From assembly GCF_022712295.1 (NCBI RefSeq), contig NZ_JALAGT010000165.1, forward strand, positions 1 through 22,892: a DNA stretch of 22,892 nt, written 5' to 3'. Position numbers and translations under genes: made by a program. Under the pieces are notes generated by a model, which was given only the letters and a program-made list of their open reading frames with translations, had not been told where the DNA came from and made no database searches. Origin of the DNA: Galactobacter sp. Lineage in GTDB: Bacteria; Actinomycetota; Actinomycetes; Actinomycetales; Micrococcaceae. Positions 15,273-22,729 of this stretch are shown here, one piece after another; positions within the stretch are counted from its first letter, which is position 1; every line of letters begins with the position of its first letter.

Positions 15273-15350
15273 GATGCCCTGTCGACGCTGCGCGTCATGC
15301 CGCAGGACCAGGCTTTCGTGGGACGTGCGCCGTATCGGCGCAAGTCTGAT

Positions 15351-15370
15351 GAAAACCCGGTCCCACCGGG
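15351..15370 (-). terminator. Rho-independent terminator of the C39-peptidase gene
   Basis: CCCGGT (15356-15361) pairs with ACCGGG (15365-15370) around a three-base loop. On the minus strand the stem is followed by TTTT (15352-15355). It lies about 20 bases past the stop of the leftward gene ending at 15390. It may also slow rightward transcription out of jetD, although no T-run exists on that side. Confidence 0.65.
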
Positions 15371-15389
15371 ATATTGGTGAGGGATCACC

Positions 15390-16697
15390 TCACCAGTTCT
15401 CGGTGACGCCCTCCACGTTGCGCGGCAGCTTCTTCCACGCCGGGGTGTACAGGTACACGTTGCCTCCAGAGGACTTCTGCCACACCTTTTCGAAGTTCTC
15501 GCGCTTGTACACCCGCCGCACGTCCTGATTGGTCTTCCCGTTCGGGTCGTTGAGGATCGGATCGCCGTCCTTCGTGAATCCGACCAGCACCATGAGGTGC
15601 CCGGTGCTCTCCCAGCCGGCTTCAGGCATCTCCTCCAGCGACCAGGACAGCGACGTGATCACCGGGATCCCGGCCTTGATGAAGCGCTCGGCCTCGGCCA
15701 GGGAACGCAGGCGGGTGATCTGGGTGTTCAGGCCGAAGCGGTGCGCGTAGGCCGCGTTGAACGGCCAGTTTCCTGAGCCCTCATAGGCGTAGTCCCACGC
15801 GTGCAGTGCCGCGTAGTCCACCTGTGGGTCCTGCTGAATCTGCTCCAGGCCTTCGACCGAGTCCAGTTCGCGCCGAGGCACGCGGTGACCCCAGTAGTCC
15901 TGCACCATGGAAGACGAGGTCGGGGAGCACCAGACCTCCCCTCCCCCGCCGAACTCCGGGAACTCACCGGCATGCACGTTCTGGGAGTAGGCCGGCACCT
16001 TCAGTTCCGTGTGCTTGCCCAGCGTGAATTCGCTCGTCTCCGGCACATCACCGAAGAGCTCGTTGGTCATGGTGGTCATCGAGTCCACGGTCGGTGAGGC
16101 GTGGGACCCGGCAGGCCGCATCAGCTTCATGCGGGTCTGGAACGCGACGGGTTCCTTCCCGGAGATCGCGGAGAACGTGTCCGTGAAGATCTGCCCGTCC
16201 TCATCCGTTTGCCCATCGACGGAGGTGCGGTGAATGTCGCCGGCCTCGAAGTCCATGCCCGAGGTCCACCGGCCCATGACGTACCACTTGGTCCACTCAC
16301 CGGATGCCAGCTTTCCGCGGAAGGCCGGTTCGACCCACGTGCCGGTGGGTGTGCGCACGTTCCAGGACACGATGGCCTCGTCGATCGAGTACCCGGGCCT
16401 CACGACCTCGGAGGTCCACGTCCCGTACTCGTACTTTCGTGCTCCCGCATCTCCGAACGGGTCCTTGTACGTCCGCGTCGGCAGCTTCCCCACCCGCGGC
16501 ACGCGAAGGCCCGTCCCGGGCACGGAAAGCAGGTGATTCGAGGCGCCCCGAGCGAAGTCCCGATGGGAGTCCCAGTGCGTTGACGTGATCTTACGTTCCG
16601 TATCGTCACCCGTCTTGGTTTGGGCGGCCGCCGGGGACGCCATGGTCAAGGTCAGCATCAATGCTGCCACCGCGACAATGAATTTGCGAAGCTTCAT
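15390..16697 (-). CDS. Secreted C39-like cysteine peptidase family protein
   Basis: A secreted protein of 435 residues. A basic start, a hydrophobic core and SPAAA-Q give a signal peptide cut near residue 25. The C-terminal half resembles the peptidase C39-like family (papain fold): Cys257 in GEVWCSPTSSSMV, His367 in STGHLMVLVGF and Asp384 in DPILNDPNG form a plausible catalytic triad. The N-terminal part (about 60-230) is rich in Trp and Thr and looks like a beta-rich accessory domain; I do not recognise it. GGGGAG precedes the ATG at 16697 and a terminator follows the stop. It probably acts outside the cell on peptides or cell-wall cross-links, but the substrate is unknown. It is convergent to the Wadjet operon and probably unrelated to it. 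Confidence 0.85.
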   Translation of the reverse strand: MKLRKFIVAVAALMLTLTMASPAAAQTKTGDDTERKITSTHWDSHRDFARGASNHLLSVPGTGLRVPRVGKLPTRTYKDPFGDAGARKYEYGTWTSEVVRPGYSIDEAIVSWNVRTPTGTWVEPAFRGKLASGEWTKWYVMGRWTSGMDFEAGDIHRTSVDGQTDEDGQIFTDTFSAISGKEPVAFQTRMKLMRPAGSHASPTVDSMTTMTNELFGDVPETSEFTLGKHTELKVPAYSQNVHAGEFPEFGGGGEVWCSPTSSSMVQDYWGHRVPRRELDSVEGLEQIQQDPQVDYAALHAWDYAYEGSGNWPFNAAYAHRFGLNTQITRLRSLAEAERFIKAGIPVITSLSWSLEEMPEAGWESTGHLMVLVGFTKDGDPILNDPNGKTNQDVRRVYKRENFEKVWQKSSGGNVYLYTPAWKKLPRNVEGVTENW

Positions 16698-16804
16698 GGA
16701 ATCTCCCCTGCTCTGCGATCTGCGTCACAGTCGAGTGTGCACCGTTCTACCGCTGACCACCAGATGCGTAACGGTGTTTTTACGTTGCAGATCGGAGATT
16801 CGAC

Positions 16805-17551
16805 TCAGATCCCGATCCAGTTCAGGGCAACCCCGAGCATGAACACGGTCACCGCGAAGGACAGACCGGCCACGACAAGGTGCAGCACACGGTTCATCTG
16901 CAGCACCGCCACGAACTCGCGCAGAAAGGCGCTCGGGACGAAGTAGCGGGCAGTCTTGGCCCCGATCACCTGCGCGTCCACACCCAGCTTCCGCGACAGC
17001 AGCGCGGCCCGCGGCGCGTGGTAACCGTTGGTGACCACCAAGAGGGGCCGCTGCTCGGTTCCACTCCCCTGTCCGACGGCGGGGCCTCGCCCCGCGCTCT
17101 CCCGCTGGGACTCGCCGGTCGGCACCGTGCTGAGCGACGCGTCGTCGGGCATTCGCCGCGCCGTCACCGCGTCGGTGGCCACCTTGCGGGAGAACCGGAG
17201 GTTCTCCTCCGTGGTGCGGGAGCGGGTCTCCGCCACGACGTCCGCGGGATTCATCCCGTGCTCCACGAGGTACTCGGCCATGGCCTCCCCCTCGGGGCGC
17301 GGCTCGTCGGGGCCCTGCCCGCCGGAGGGGATCATGATGGTGGTCGCATCTCGATGTTCGGCGAAGGCCTTCCGCCCCAGGTCGAGCCGCGCGGCGAGCA
17401 GCGGTGGGACCTTGCCGTTGATGAGGCCGGAACCGAGCACCACCACGGCGTCAGGGCCGTTCAGCACCGGTCGGCGCGCGTCGCGTGCCGCTGCCCAGCG
17501 GTACAGGGCATACCAGATCGCGGCCAGAAGAAGGGAGAGCATGCCTCCCAT
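16805..17551 (-). CDS. DUF218 (YdcF/SanA/ElyC-like) membrane protein
   Basis: A 248-residue protein of the DUF218 family, members of which affect envelope integrity or vancomycin tolerance; the exact activity is unsettled. It has an N-terminal membrane segment (about 4-18), then VVVLGSGLINGKVPPLLAAR (37-56), MIPSGGQGPDEPRPEGEAMA (73-92), TRSRTTEENLRFS (109-121) and VVTNGYHAPRA (172-182), all family hallmarks. A C-terminal hydrophobic hairpin follows. Residues about 134-161 are an in-frame low-complexity insert bounded by palindromic-element ends, placed just before the RPLLVVTNGYH strand. The start is uncertain: ATG 17551 has a weak site, and ATG 17542 has a GGGAGG that is too close. It lies 107 bases upstream of the C39 peptidase gene on the same strand. 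Confidence 0.82.
   Translation of the reverse strand: MGGMLSLLLAAIWYALYRWAAARDARRPVLNGPDAVVVLGSGLINGKVPPLLAARLDLGRKAFAEHRDATTIMIPSGGQGPDEPRPEGEAMAEYLVEHGMNPADVVAETRSRTTEENLRFSRKVATDAVTARRMPDDASLSTVPTGESQRESAGRGPAVGQGSGTEQRPLLVVTNGYHAPRAALLSRKLGVDAQVIGAKTARYFVPSAFLREFVAVLQMNRVLHLVVAGLSFAVTVFMLGVALNWIGI
17070..17151. repeat. 82-base palindromic element in frame inside the DUF218 gene
   Basis: TGTCCGACG (17070-17078) and CGTCGGGCA (17143-17151) are inverted ends matching at 8 of 9 positions. The interior contains a GC hairpin (GCGGGG with CCCCGC). The segment encodes a linker starting MPDDASLSTV. It shares CGCGTCGTCGGGCATT with the SulP element. Confidence 0.65.
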
Positions 17552-17705
17552 GCTTCCACGTCGGGCTCGCTCCCGCCTGCGACTGGGGGCTGGTCCTGGG
17601 TCCCACCGGCGTCTTGTTCACGAGGCGCATGGCCTAATTGGCTCAGCAGTGAGACAGGCGCTTCATGCAAAGAATCTACAGCTGTTTTTTAATAACCTGG
17701 AGGGC

Positions 17706-18533
17706 GTGCCTTCTTCCTCTCCGGACCCCACCCAAAAGTCGCCTGCCCGCACCTGTCCAGGTGTCTATGTGGCGATCATCGTCGCCGTCATCACCATCGC
17801 TGCCGTGGTCATGAGCGTCCTGGTGGACCGCGGAATTCTCAGCTTCCCCGGCACCACCACGGCCCACGCCGCCGGTGCCCCCGCGGCGGGCTCGTCCTCA
17901 GCGCCCGCCACGGATTCCGATTCCTCGAAGAAGACCGCCCGACGGGCCTCGCATGCATCGACGTCGGCAACGGATGCTGCGTCGGCGCCGCAGGCCTCCG
18001 ACGCCTCCGGGGCGAAGTCATCTCGTCCACGGGCTCCGAAGCCCGTCACAGGTCATGACGTGGCCTGGATCGGGGACTCCGTCTCCGCAGGCGGCACCAC
18101 GCCCGTTCTGAAGAAGAAACTGCCGGGGCTGGTGGTCGATGCCCAGATCGGCCGCAGTTCCCGCGTTCTCGCCAGCGAGATCCAGGGCCTGGAGAGCCAG
18201 GGCCTGCTCGGTAACGTCCTGGTCGTGGAGTTGGGCGCCAACGGGGTGGCCCTGGATTCCGACATCGATGCCGCTCTGGACGCGCTGGGACCGAATCGGC
18301 AGCTCATCCTTGTCACCCCGCACGGTGGTGCTGACAACGCTCGCACCACGAAGGTCTACATGGATGCCGCCGAGCGTTTGCCCCAGCAGATCCAGATCGC
18401 CGATTGGAACGCAGAGTCCTCTCGGGTCAAGGATTTTGCCCCCGACGGCATCCACATCGGCGGACAGGGAGCGGGCGTCCTCGTCGACACCGTTGCGCCC
18501 AAGATCGCCGAGGCCAAGGCTCGCCTGAAGTGA
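17706..18533 (+). CDS. Membrane-anchored SGNH-type esterase/O-acetyltransferase domain protein
   Basis: A 275-residue protein with one membrane segment (about 19-40), an Ala/Ser-rich extracytoplasmic linker (about 50-115) and a SGNH hydrolase-like domain. Catalytic blocks are WIGDSVS with Ser125 (121-127), ELGANG with Asn179 (175-180), and PDGIHIGGQG with Asp247 and His250 (246-255). Such domains form the C-terminal half of OatA-type enzymes, which transfer acetyl groups to peptidoglycan or other polymers. The following gene, overlapping by GTGA, encodes the partner acyltransferase-3, so the pair looks like a split OatA. The GTG at 17706 has GGAGGG very close to it; a GTG at 17769 just before the membrane segment is an alternative. 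An AT-rich stretch (about 17680-17695) ahead may be the promoter. Confidence 0.8.
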   Translation: MPSSSPDPTQKSPARTCPGVYVAIIVAVITIAAVVMSVLVDRGILSFPGTTTAHAAGAPAAGSSSAPATDSDSSKKTARRASHASTSATDAASAPQASDASGAKSSRPRAPKPVTGHDVAWIGDSVSAGGTTPVLKKKLPGLVVDAQIGRSSRVLASEIQGLESQGLLGNVLVVELGANGVALDSDIDAALDALGPNRQLILVTPHGGADNARTTKVYMDAAERLPQQIQIADWNAESSRVKDFAPDGIHIGGQGAGVLVDTVAPKIAEAKARLK

Positions 18534-19927
18534 GCGCTTCCCTGACCAAGACGGCTCCATCACGCCCAGACACCATCGGGACGCCTCAACCCGCCGTGGC
18601 CGTGCGGGCGCCTGGCCTCGACCGGTTGCGCGGCCTGGCCGTGCTCTTCGTTCTGCTCTATCACGCATGGCCAGGCACCGTTCGAGGCGGCCTGACCGGC
18701 GTGGACATCTTCTTTGTCCTCAGCGGCTACCTGGTGACGTCAGGACTGGTCAGGTCCCGCGCGTCCGGGCGCAAGCACCGCTGGGCCTCCTTCTGGGTTC
18801 GCCGCACCCGCAGGCTGATCCCAGCGCTTGCAGCCGCACTGATCGCCCTCACTGCTGCCGCGCTGCTCATCTCACCCATCCCCGCGCAGCTGGGCCGCCA
18901 GTGGGTCGGTGCGCTGACCTGGAGCAGCAACTGGTTCTACGTCTCCAGCAAGACCAACTACTTTGCCGAGCTGGACCCACCGTTCTTCCAGCATCTGTGG
19001 TCACTGGGGGTCGAGGCCCAGTTCTATCTGGTCTGGCCGGTGGCCCTGTCCGCGATCTGGATGCTGTCCCGAGTCCGCAAGGACACCGTGGGGATGCGCT
19101 GCTGGATCCCCACGCTGTTGTCCCTGCTCCTGGCCGTTGTCTCTGCAGCTGGGTTGGTCCTCGGGACACGGCACGGTGTGGATGCGTCCTCCCTCTACAT
19201 GAACTCGGCCACCCATCTCTTCGGCCTCATGGCCGGAGCCACGGTGGCGCTGATCCCGGAGCAGTCTGCCCCCGGCACCAGGTGGCTGGCGCGGGCACGT
19301 TCATCGTCCCGAGCCTGGCCCGCACGGCTCGCGATCACGGTGCTGGTCCTGGCCCTGTGCCGACTGGCCTGGGTCGCACAGACCGACGACCCGCAGGTCC
19401 TCAATCGCACACTGCCGCTGGCCACCGGCCTGGCGGCCGTCGCCGTGCTCGTGATGACCAAGCTGCACCCGGCGCGTACGGGCACCGGCTCTGAGACACA
19501 AACCCGCTGGACGGGTATCCTCGCGCTCGGCCGAGTCATGGAGTGGTTGGGGCAACGCTCCTATGCGATCTACCTGTGGCACTGGCCTCTGCTCTTGGTC
19601 CTGCGCGGACTCCTGCCCCGGGATGCGGGAGACTTCGGCACAGCCATTTCCATCACCCAAACCCGAGCCGTTTTCATCGGTATCGTGATGATGGTGCTGG
19701 CCTGCTGCTTGGCAGAACTGTCATGGCATTTCATCGAGGAGCCGGTCAACCGCCTCGGGTGGATCAAGGCAGGCAGGGCCTTCACGACGTGGATCAGGGG
19801 TATCGCCGCCCGCCCGTTCCGCCTCTACCTGTGGCTCTCGGTCAGCGGTTCCCTTGTGGGTCTGGCCGTGATCGCCCTGGTTCTCTCCCCCGCGCAAGGG
19901 GCCATGCAGCAGCAGCTGGGGCTCTGA
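18530..19927 (+). CDS. Acyltransferase-3 family membrane protein (OatA-like)
   Basis: A polytopic membrane acyltransferase of 465 residues that probably brings acyl groups across the membrane for O-acetylation of an envelope polymer. Family hallmarks are DRLRGLAVLFVLLYHAWPG (31-49, with catalytic-type His45), GVDIFFVLSGYLVT (57-70) and HLWSLGVEAQFYLVWPV further on. RSYAIYLWHWPLL and a last helix near 440-455 follow. The usual OatA C-terminal SGNH domain is absent; it is encoded by the preceding gene, whose stop overlaps this GTG start. Translational coupling suggests that the two proteins work together. The stop at 19925-19927 directly abuts the dnaB stop on the other strand. Confidence 0.9.
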   Translation: MSASLTKTAPSRPDTIGTPQPAVAVRAPGLDRLRGLAVLFVLLYHAWPGTVRGGLTGVDIFFVLSGYLVTSGLVRSRASGRKHRWASFWVRRTRRLIPALAAALIALTAAALLISPIPAQLGRQWVGALTWSSNWFYVSSKTNYFAELDPPFFQHLWSLGVEAQFYLVWPVALSAIWMLSRVRKDTVGMRCWIPTLLSLLLAVVSAAGLVLGTRHGVDASSLYMNSATHLFGLMAGATVALIPEQSAPGTRWLARARSSSRAWPARLAITVLVLALCRLAWVAQTDDPQVLNRTLPLATGLAAVAVLVMTKLHPARTGTGSETQTRWTGILALGRVMEWLGQRSYAIYLWHWPLLLVLRGLLPRDAGDFGTAISITQTRAVFIGIVMMVLACCLAELSWHFIEEPVNRLGWIKAGRAFTTWIRGIAARPFRLYLWLSVSGSLVGLAVIALVLSPAQGAMQQQLGL

Positions 19928-21307
19928 CTAGATTCCTCCCCCGTCTCCGGAGTAGTCGCCAGAAGCCATGTTGTTGAAGCGGGAGAAGTGACCCTGGAAG
20001 GCCACCACGATGGTCTTGGTTGGACCGTTACGGTGCTTGGCCACGATGACGTCGGCCTCGCCCGCGCGCGGGGATTCCTTGTCGTAGATGTCATCGCGGT
20101 GCAGCAGGATCACCATGTCGGCGTCCTGCTCGATGGAACCCGATTCACGCAGGTCTGAAACCTGCGGGCGCTTGTCGGTGCGTTGTTCGGAGCCTCGGTT
20201 CAGCTGGGACAGCGCCACAACCGGCACGTCCAGCTCCTTGGCCATCAGCTTCAGTGCACGCGAGAACTCCGCGACCTCCTGCTGACGCGATTCCACACGT
20301 TTGCCGGAGGACATCAGCTGCAGGTAGTCCAGGACCACCAGCTTGAGGTCGTTCTTCTGCTTAAGCCGCCGGCACTTGGCCCGGATCTCCATCATGGACA
20401 TGTTCGGGCTGTCATCGATGAAGAGTGGTGCATCGTTGAGCTGACCCATGGTCGAGGCGATCTTGGTCCACTGGTCATCGGTGACCTGACCTTTGCGAAG
20501 GTCTTGCATACCGATGCTCGCCTCGGCCGAGAGCAGGCGCATGGCGATCTCGTTGCGCCCCATTTCCAGGGAGAAGATCACCGAGGTCATATGGTGCTTC
20601 ACCGAGGCGGAACGGGCGATGTCCAAGGCGAACGTGGACTTACCCACGGCCGGACGGGCCGCGACCACGATCATCTGCCCGCCCTGCAGGCCCTGCGTCC
20701 GCTCGTAGAACTCGTAGAAGCCGGACGGCACACCGACCATGCCCTCGCTACGGCTCGAGGCCGCCTCGATCTCGTCCACGGTGGCTTCCATGGCCATCGA
20801 CAGCGGAACGTAGTCCTCGGTGGAACGGGTCTCGGCGACCTTCATGACCTCGGCCTGGGCCTCATTGACGATGGCATCCACCTCGCCGTCCTGCGAGTAG
20901 CCCATCTGGACGATGCGAGTACCGGCATCCACCAGCCGGCGCAGTACGGCACGCTCACGGACGATCTCCGCGTAGAAGCCTGCGTTCGCCGCGGTGGGGA
21001 CCGATTGAATGAGCTCATGCAGGTAGGCGGCCCCGCCCACCCGCTGGATCTCCTGGCGTTTGGTGAGCTCATCGGCCACCGTGACGGCATCGGCAGGTTC
21101 GCCACGGCTGTAGAGGTCGGAGATGGCCTCGAAGATCATCTCGTGGTTGGGCTTGTAGAAGTCGGGGCCCTTGAGCACCTCGCCGACCTCTGAGATGGCG
21201 TCCTTGGAGAGCATCATGCCGCCGAGCACGGATTGCTCGGCCACCAGGTCCTGCGGGGGTGTCCTGGAACCCTGGCTTTGCCCGCCCTCGTACTCCTGAA
21301 CGCTCAC
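19928..21307 (-). CDS. dnaB: Replicative DNA helicase DnaB
   Basis: The hexameric 5'-3' helicase of the replication fork, 459 residues. The N-terminal DnaB domain (about 17-120) includes PPQDLVAEQSVLGGMMLSKD and GAAYLHELIQSVPTAANAGFY. The RecA-like C-terminal domain has Walker A ARPAVGKS (217-224), IFSLEM, VVLDYLQLMS (Walker B) and ALSQLNRGSEQR. The C-terminal DIYDKES and VAKHRNGPT motifs are intact. No intein is present, unlike some actinobacterial DnaB genes. The start is a GTG at 21307 with a strong GGGGGAG upstream. The spacer ahead of it is rich in DnaA-box-like sequences, suggesting DnaA-linked control. Its neighbour rplI is a common companion in bacterial genomes. Confidence 0.97.
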   Translation of the reverse strand: MSVQEYEGGQSQGSRTPPQDLVAEQSVLGGMMLSKDAISEVGEVLKGPDFYKPNHEMIFEAISDLYSRGEPADAVTVADELTKRQEIQRVGGAAYLHELIQSVPTAANAGFYAEIVRERAVLRRLVDAGTRIVQMGYSQDGEVDAIVNEAQAEVMKVAETRSTEDYVPLSMAMEATVDEIEAASSRSEGMVGVPSGFYEFYERTQGLQGGQMIVVAARPAVGKSTFALDIARSASVKHHMTSVIFSLEMGRNEIAMRLLSAEASIGMQDLRKGQVTDDQWTKIASTMGQLNDAPLFIDDSPNMSMMEIRAKCRRLKQKNDLKLVVLDYLQLMSSGKRVESRQQEVAEFSRALKLMAKELDVPVVALSQLNRGSEQRTDKRPQVSDLRESGSIEQDADMVILLHRDDIYDKESPRAGEADVIVAKHRNGPTKTIVVAFQGHFSRFNNMASGDYSGDGGGI

Positions 21308-21355
21308 TCAATCTCCCCCTAGTAGTCGCCCTTACCGTAGGCGCCCACACACGGG

Positions 21356-21644
21356 TTGTCCACTCAGTTATCCACAGGGGGTGTGCGAGTCGTGTGCACA
21401 ACTGCCCTGTTCATGCGGGAGTCGTGTGGACAAAGTGGGGACACGCCAGTGAACTTCTCAACCCTTCAGGCAAGAATTGCCGAGATTCCGCGGATCTTGG
21501 CGTGTGGACAAGATTCTTTTTCGGATCACTTGTCCCCAGGATCTCCTATGGCGTTGCACCTGAGTTGGGGAAATACCAGTCTTGACATGACCCCCGAAGC
21601 CGTGCCAAAGCGGGTTATCCACAGATCGCACGTGGTTGTACACA
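21356..21644. promoter_or_regulatory. Cluster of DnaA-box-like 9-mers upstream of dnaB
   Basis: In the spacer before dnaB, TTATCCACA occurs at 21368-21376 and 21615-21623 (plus) and TTGTCCACA at 21425-21433 and 21503-21511 (minus). One-mismatch forms are TTGTCCACT (21356-21364), TTGTGCACA (minus, 21393-21401), TTGTCCCCA (21530-21538) and TTGTACACA (21636-21644). TTGTCCACA and TTATCCACA are the standard actinobacterial and E. coli DnaA boxes. A short AT-rich patch (about 21511-21521) lies between them. Together they suggest a DnaA-binding region that controls dnaB or titrates DnaA. Confidence 0.72.
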
Positions 21645-21706
21645 GGCGGGTTCCACAGAGCGGAGATCCCAGGTCCACCGTTCTTCCCCGATCCCCAGGA
21701 CGGCGA

Positions 21707-21756
21707 AAGCCATATCTAAAGCGTCCACTGGGGCGTGGACACCGTAGATATGGCTT
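21707..21756. repeat. 50-base imperfect inverted repeat
   Basis: Two 22-base arms (21707-21728 and 21735-21756) surround a six-base loop. They share AAGCCATATCTA / TAGATATGGCTT at the outside and GTCCAC / GTGGAC at the inside, with three mismatches between. It lies 73 bases past the flavin reductase stop and beside the DnaA-box cluster. It could be a terminator, a protein-binding site or a mobile-element remnant; no T-run longer than three follows on the minus strand. Beyond it, AGATTGTTCAGG (21769-21780) and AGATTGTTCGGG (21792-21803) form a short direct repeat. Confidence 0.7.
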
Positions 21757-21828
21757 GCGACCGTTGAGAGATTGTTCAGGCAACCGGTGTCAGATTGTTC
21801 GGGTCTCGGGCTGCTCCGAGGACGCTCT

Positions 21829-22335
21829 TCAAGCGAAGACGGGCTGCGGCAGCTGGTGGAAGCCGGAATCGTGGAAGATCAGCGGGGAGTGCGCTGAGTC
21901 GTGGGTCTCCACGCCGTGAACCTGCAACAGGACCACATGGTGGTCGCCGGCAGGAACCTCCGCGTACACGCTGGTATCCAGCCAGAGTGCCGCGCGGCCC
22001 AGGAAGACGGCGCCCTCGTCAGAGGTGTGCAGGTCCAGGCCGGCGAAGCGGTCCCCGGATTTCGAGGCGATCTGACGGCACACGCCGTCATGCTCGGAGC
22101 CGAGGATGGACACACCGATACGGTCCGCGCCCTTGATGATGGGCCAGGTGTTGGAGGTGTTCTGCACGGCAAAGGAAACCAGGGCCGGTTCCAGCGAGAC
22201 ACCTACGGTGAAGCTGGAGGCCACGATTCCCTGCGGCGCTCCGTCCACGGTGGTGCACAGCGCGGCGACGCCTGAGGGAAAGCGCGCGAAGGCTTCGCGC
22301 AGGGCGTTGGGGGTCAGGTCATGTGAGAGGGTCAT
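21829..22335 (-). CDS. Flavin reductase domain protein (HpaC-like)
   Basis: A 168-residue protein of the flavin reductase-like FMN-binding family. Such proteins reduce flavin with NAD(P)H, often to supply a partner monooxygenase. Family features are REAFARFPSGVAALCT near the N-terminus, then GIVASSFTVGVSLEPALVSF (FMN-binding), GVSILGSEHDGVCRQIASKS, DRFAGLDLH and the conserved GDHHVVLLQVHGVE. I chose the ATG at 22335, with GAGGA 7 bases upstream. An open frame extends to 22503, but its extra residues do not resemble the family. No monooxygenase partner is seen in the window. A promoter-like sequence lies at 22516-22544, implying a leader of about 170 bases. Confidence 0.86.
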   Translation of the reverse strand: MTLSHDLTPNALREAFARFPSGVAALCTTVDGAPQGIVASSFTVGVSLEPALVSFAVQNTSNTWPIIKGADRIGVSILGSEHDGVCRQIASKSGDRFAGLDLHTSDEGAVFLGRAALWLDTSVYAEVPAGDHHVVLLQVHGVETHDSAHSPLIFHDSGFHQLPQPVFA

Positions 22336-22515
22336 GAAGCATCCTCGCTCAAACTGCTCGGGCCACTCATCGAGGTGGCGGTACTTGCCGCAGCCAGGAA
22401 GAGCAGCGGCCGAATCCTCACCTGGGGCACCCCAACTACCGCGTCGAGGGTTGCCGGTGGACCAGCCAGGGCTTGTAGATCCACGCTCTTGATTCATCAA
22501 CAACGGTAGAGGCCC

Positions 22516-22544
22516 GTATAAACGCGTGACAAGAGTGTTGCGAA
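22516..22544 (-). promoter_or_regulatory. Possible promoter of the flavin reductase gene
   Basis: On the minus strand TTCGCA (22544-22539) and TTATAC (22521-22516) form -35 and -10-like hexamers 17 bases apart. Transcription would begin near 22508 and leave a leader of about 170 bases before the ATG at 22335. I recognise no riboswitch in that leader. Confidence 0.5.
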
Positions 22545-22580
22545 ATGCTTCGCGTCACGCTTCCCTCCGCGCGGGGAAGG

Positions 22581-22617
22581 TGTCCGACGTCGTGGCGGCG
22601 GCCACCGCCGTCGGGCC
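22581..22617. repeat. Possible short palindromic element between rplI and the flavin reductase gene
   Basis: TGTCCGACG (22581-22589) and CGTCGGGCC (22609-22617) form inverted ends matching at 7 of 9 positions around an inner CGGCGG-CCA-CCGCCG hairpin. The ends resemble the family seen in the SulP, DUF218 and JetC genes. Confidence 0.35.
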
Positions 22618-22643
22618 TTGTGTGTGCGATGCGAACATGGCAA

Positions 22644-22681
22644 GAGGCCCCCGCAGTTCCTGAAGGAACTGCGGGGGCCTC
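22644..22681 (-). terminator. Strong stem-loop terminator of rplI
   Basis: GAGGCCCCCGCAGTTCC (22644-22660) pairs perfectly with GGAACTGCGGGGGCCTC (22665-22681) around TGAA, a 17-base stem. It lies 49 bases past the rplI stop. Only a weak TT follows on the minus strand, but the stem alone is very stable. Confidence 0.8.
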
Positions 22682-22729
22682 CCGCATCAGCGAACCGATC
22701 TGCATCCCACGCTCATGCGCGGGACGGGA

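Noticed and set aside
17931..17950. GCCCGACGGGC in the SGNH protein linker as another palindromic-element end
   Set aside because: Only a short local palindrome without a paired partner or the full TGCCCGACG end; likely chance in a GC-rich linker.
20183..21193. Long open frame on the plus strand opposite dnaB (336 codons)
   Set aside because: It is His/Leu/Gly-rich without recognisable motifs and mirrors the dnaB codon pattern.
21308..21828. True chromosomal origin (oriC) at the DnaA-box cluster
   Set aside because: dnaA and dnaN are absent and dnaB/rplI regions are not the usual origin location; kept only as a DnaA-binding cluster.
22336..22503. N-terminal extension of the flavin reductase
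   Set aside because: The extension does not resemble the family, while the ATG at 22335 has a suitable ribosome site and gives the normal length.
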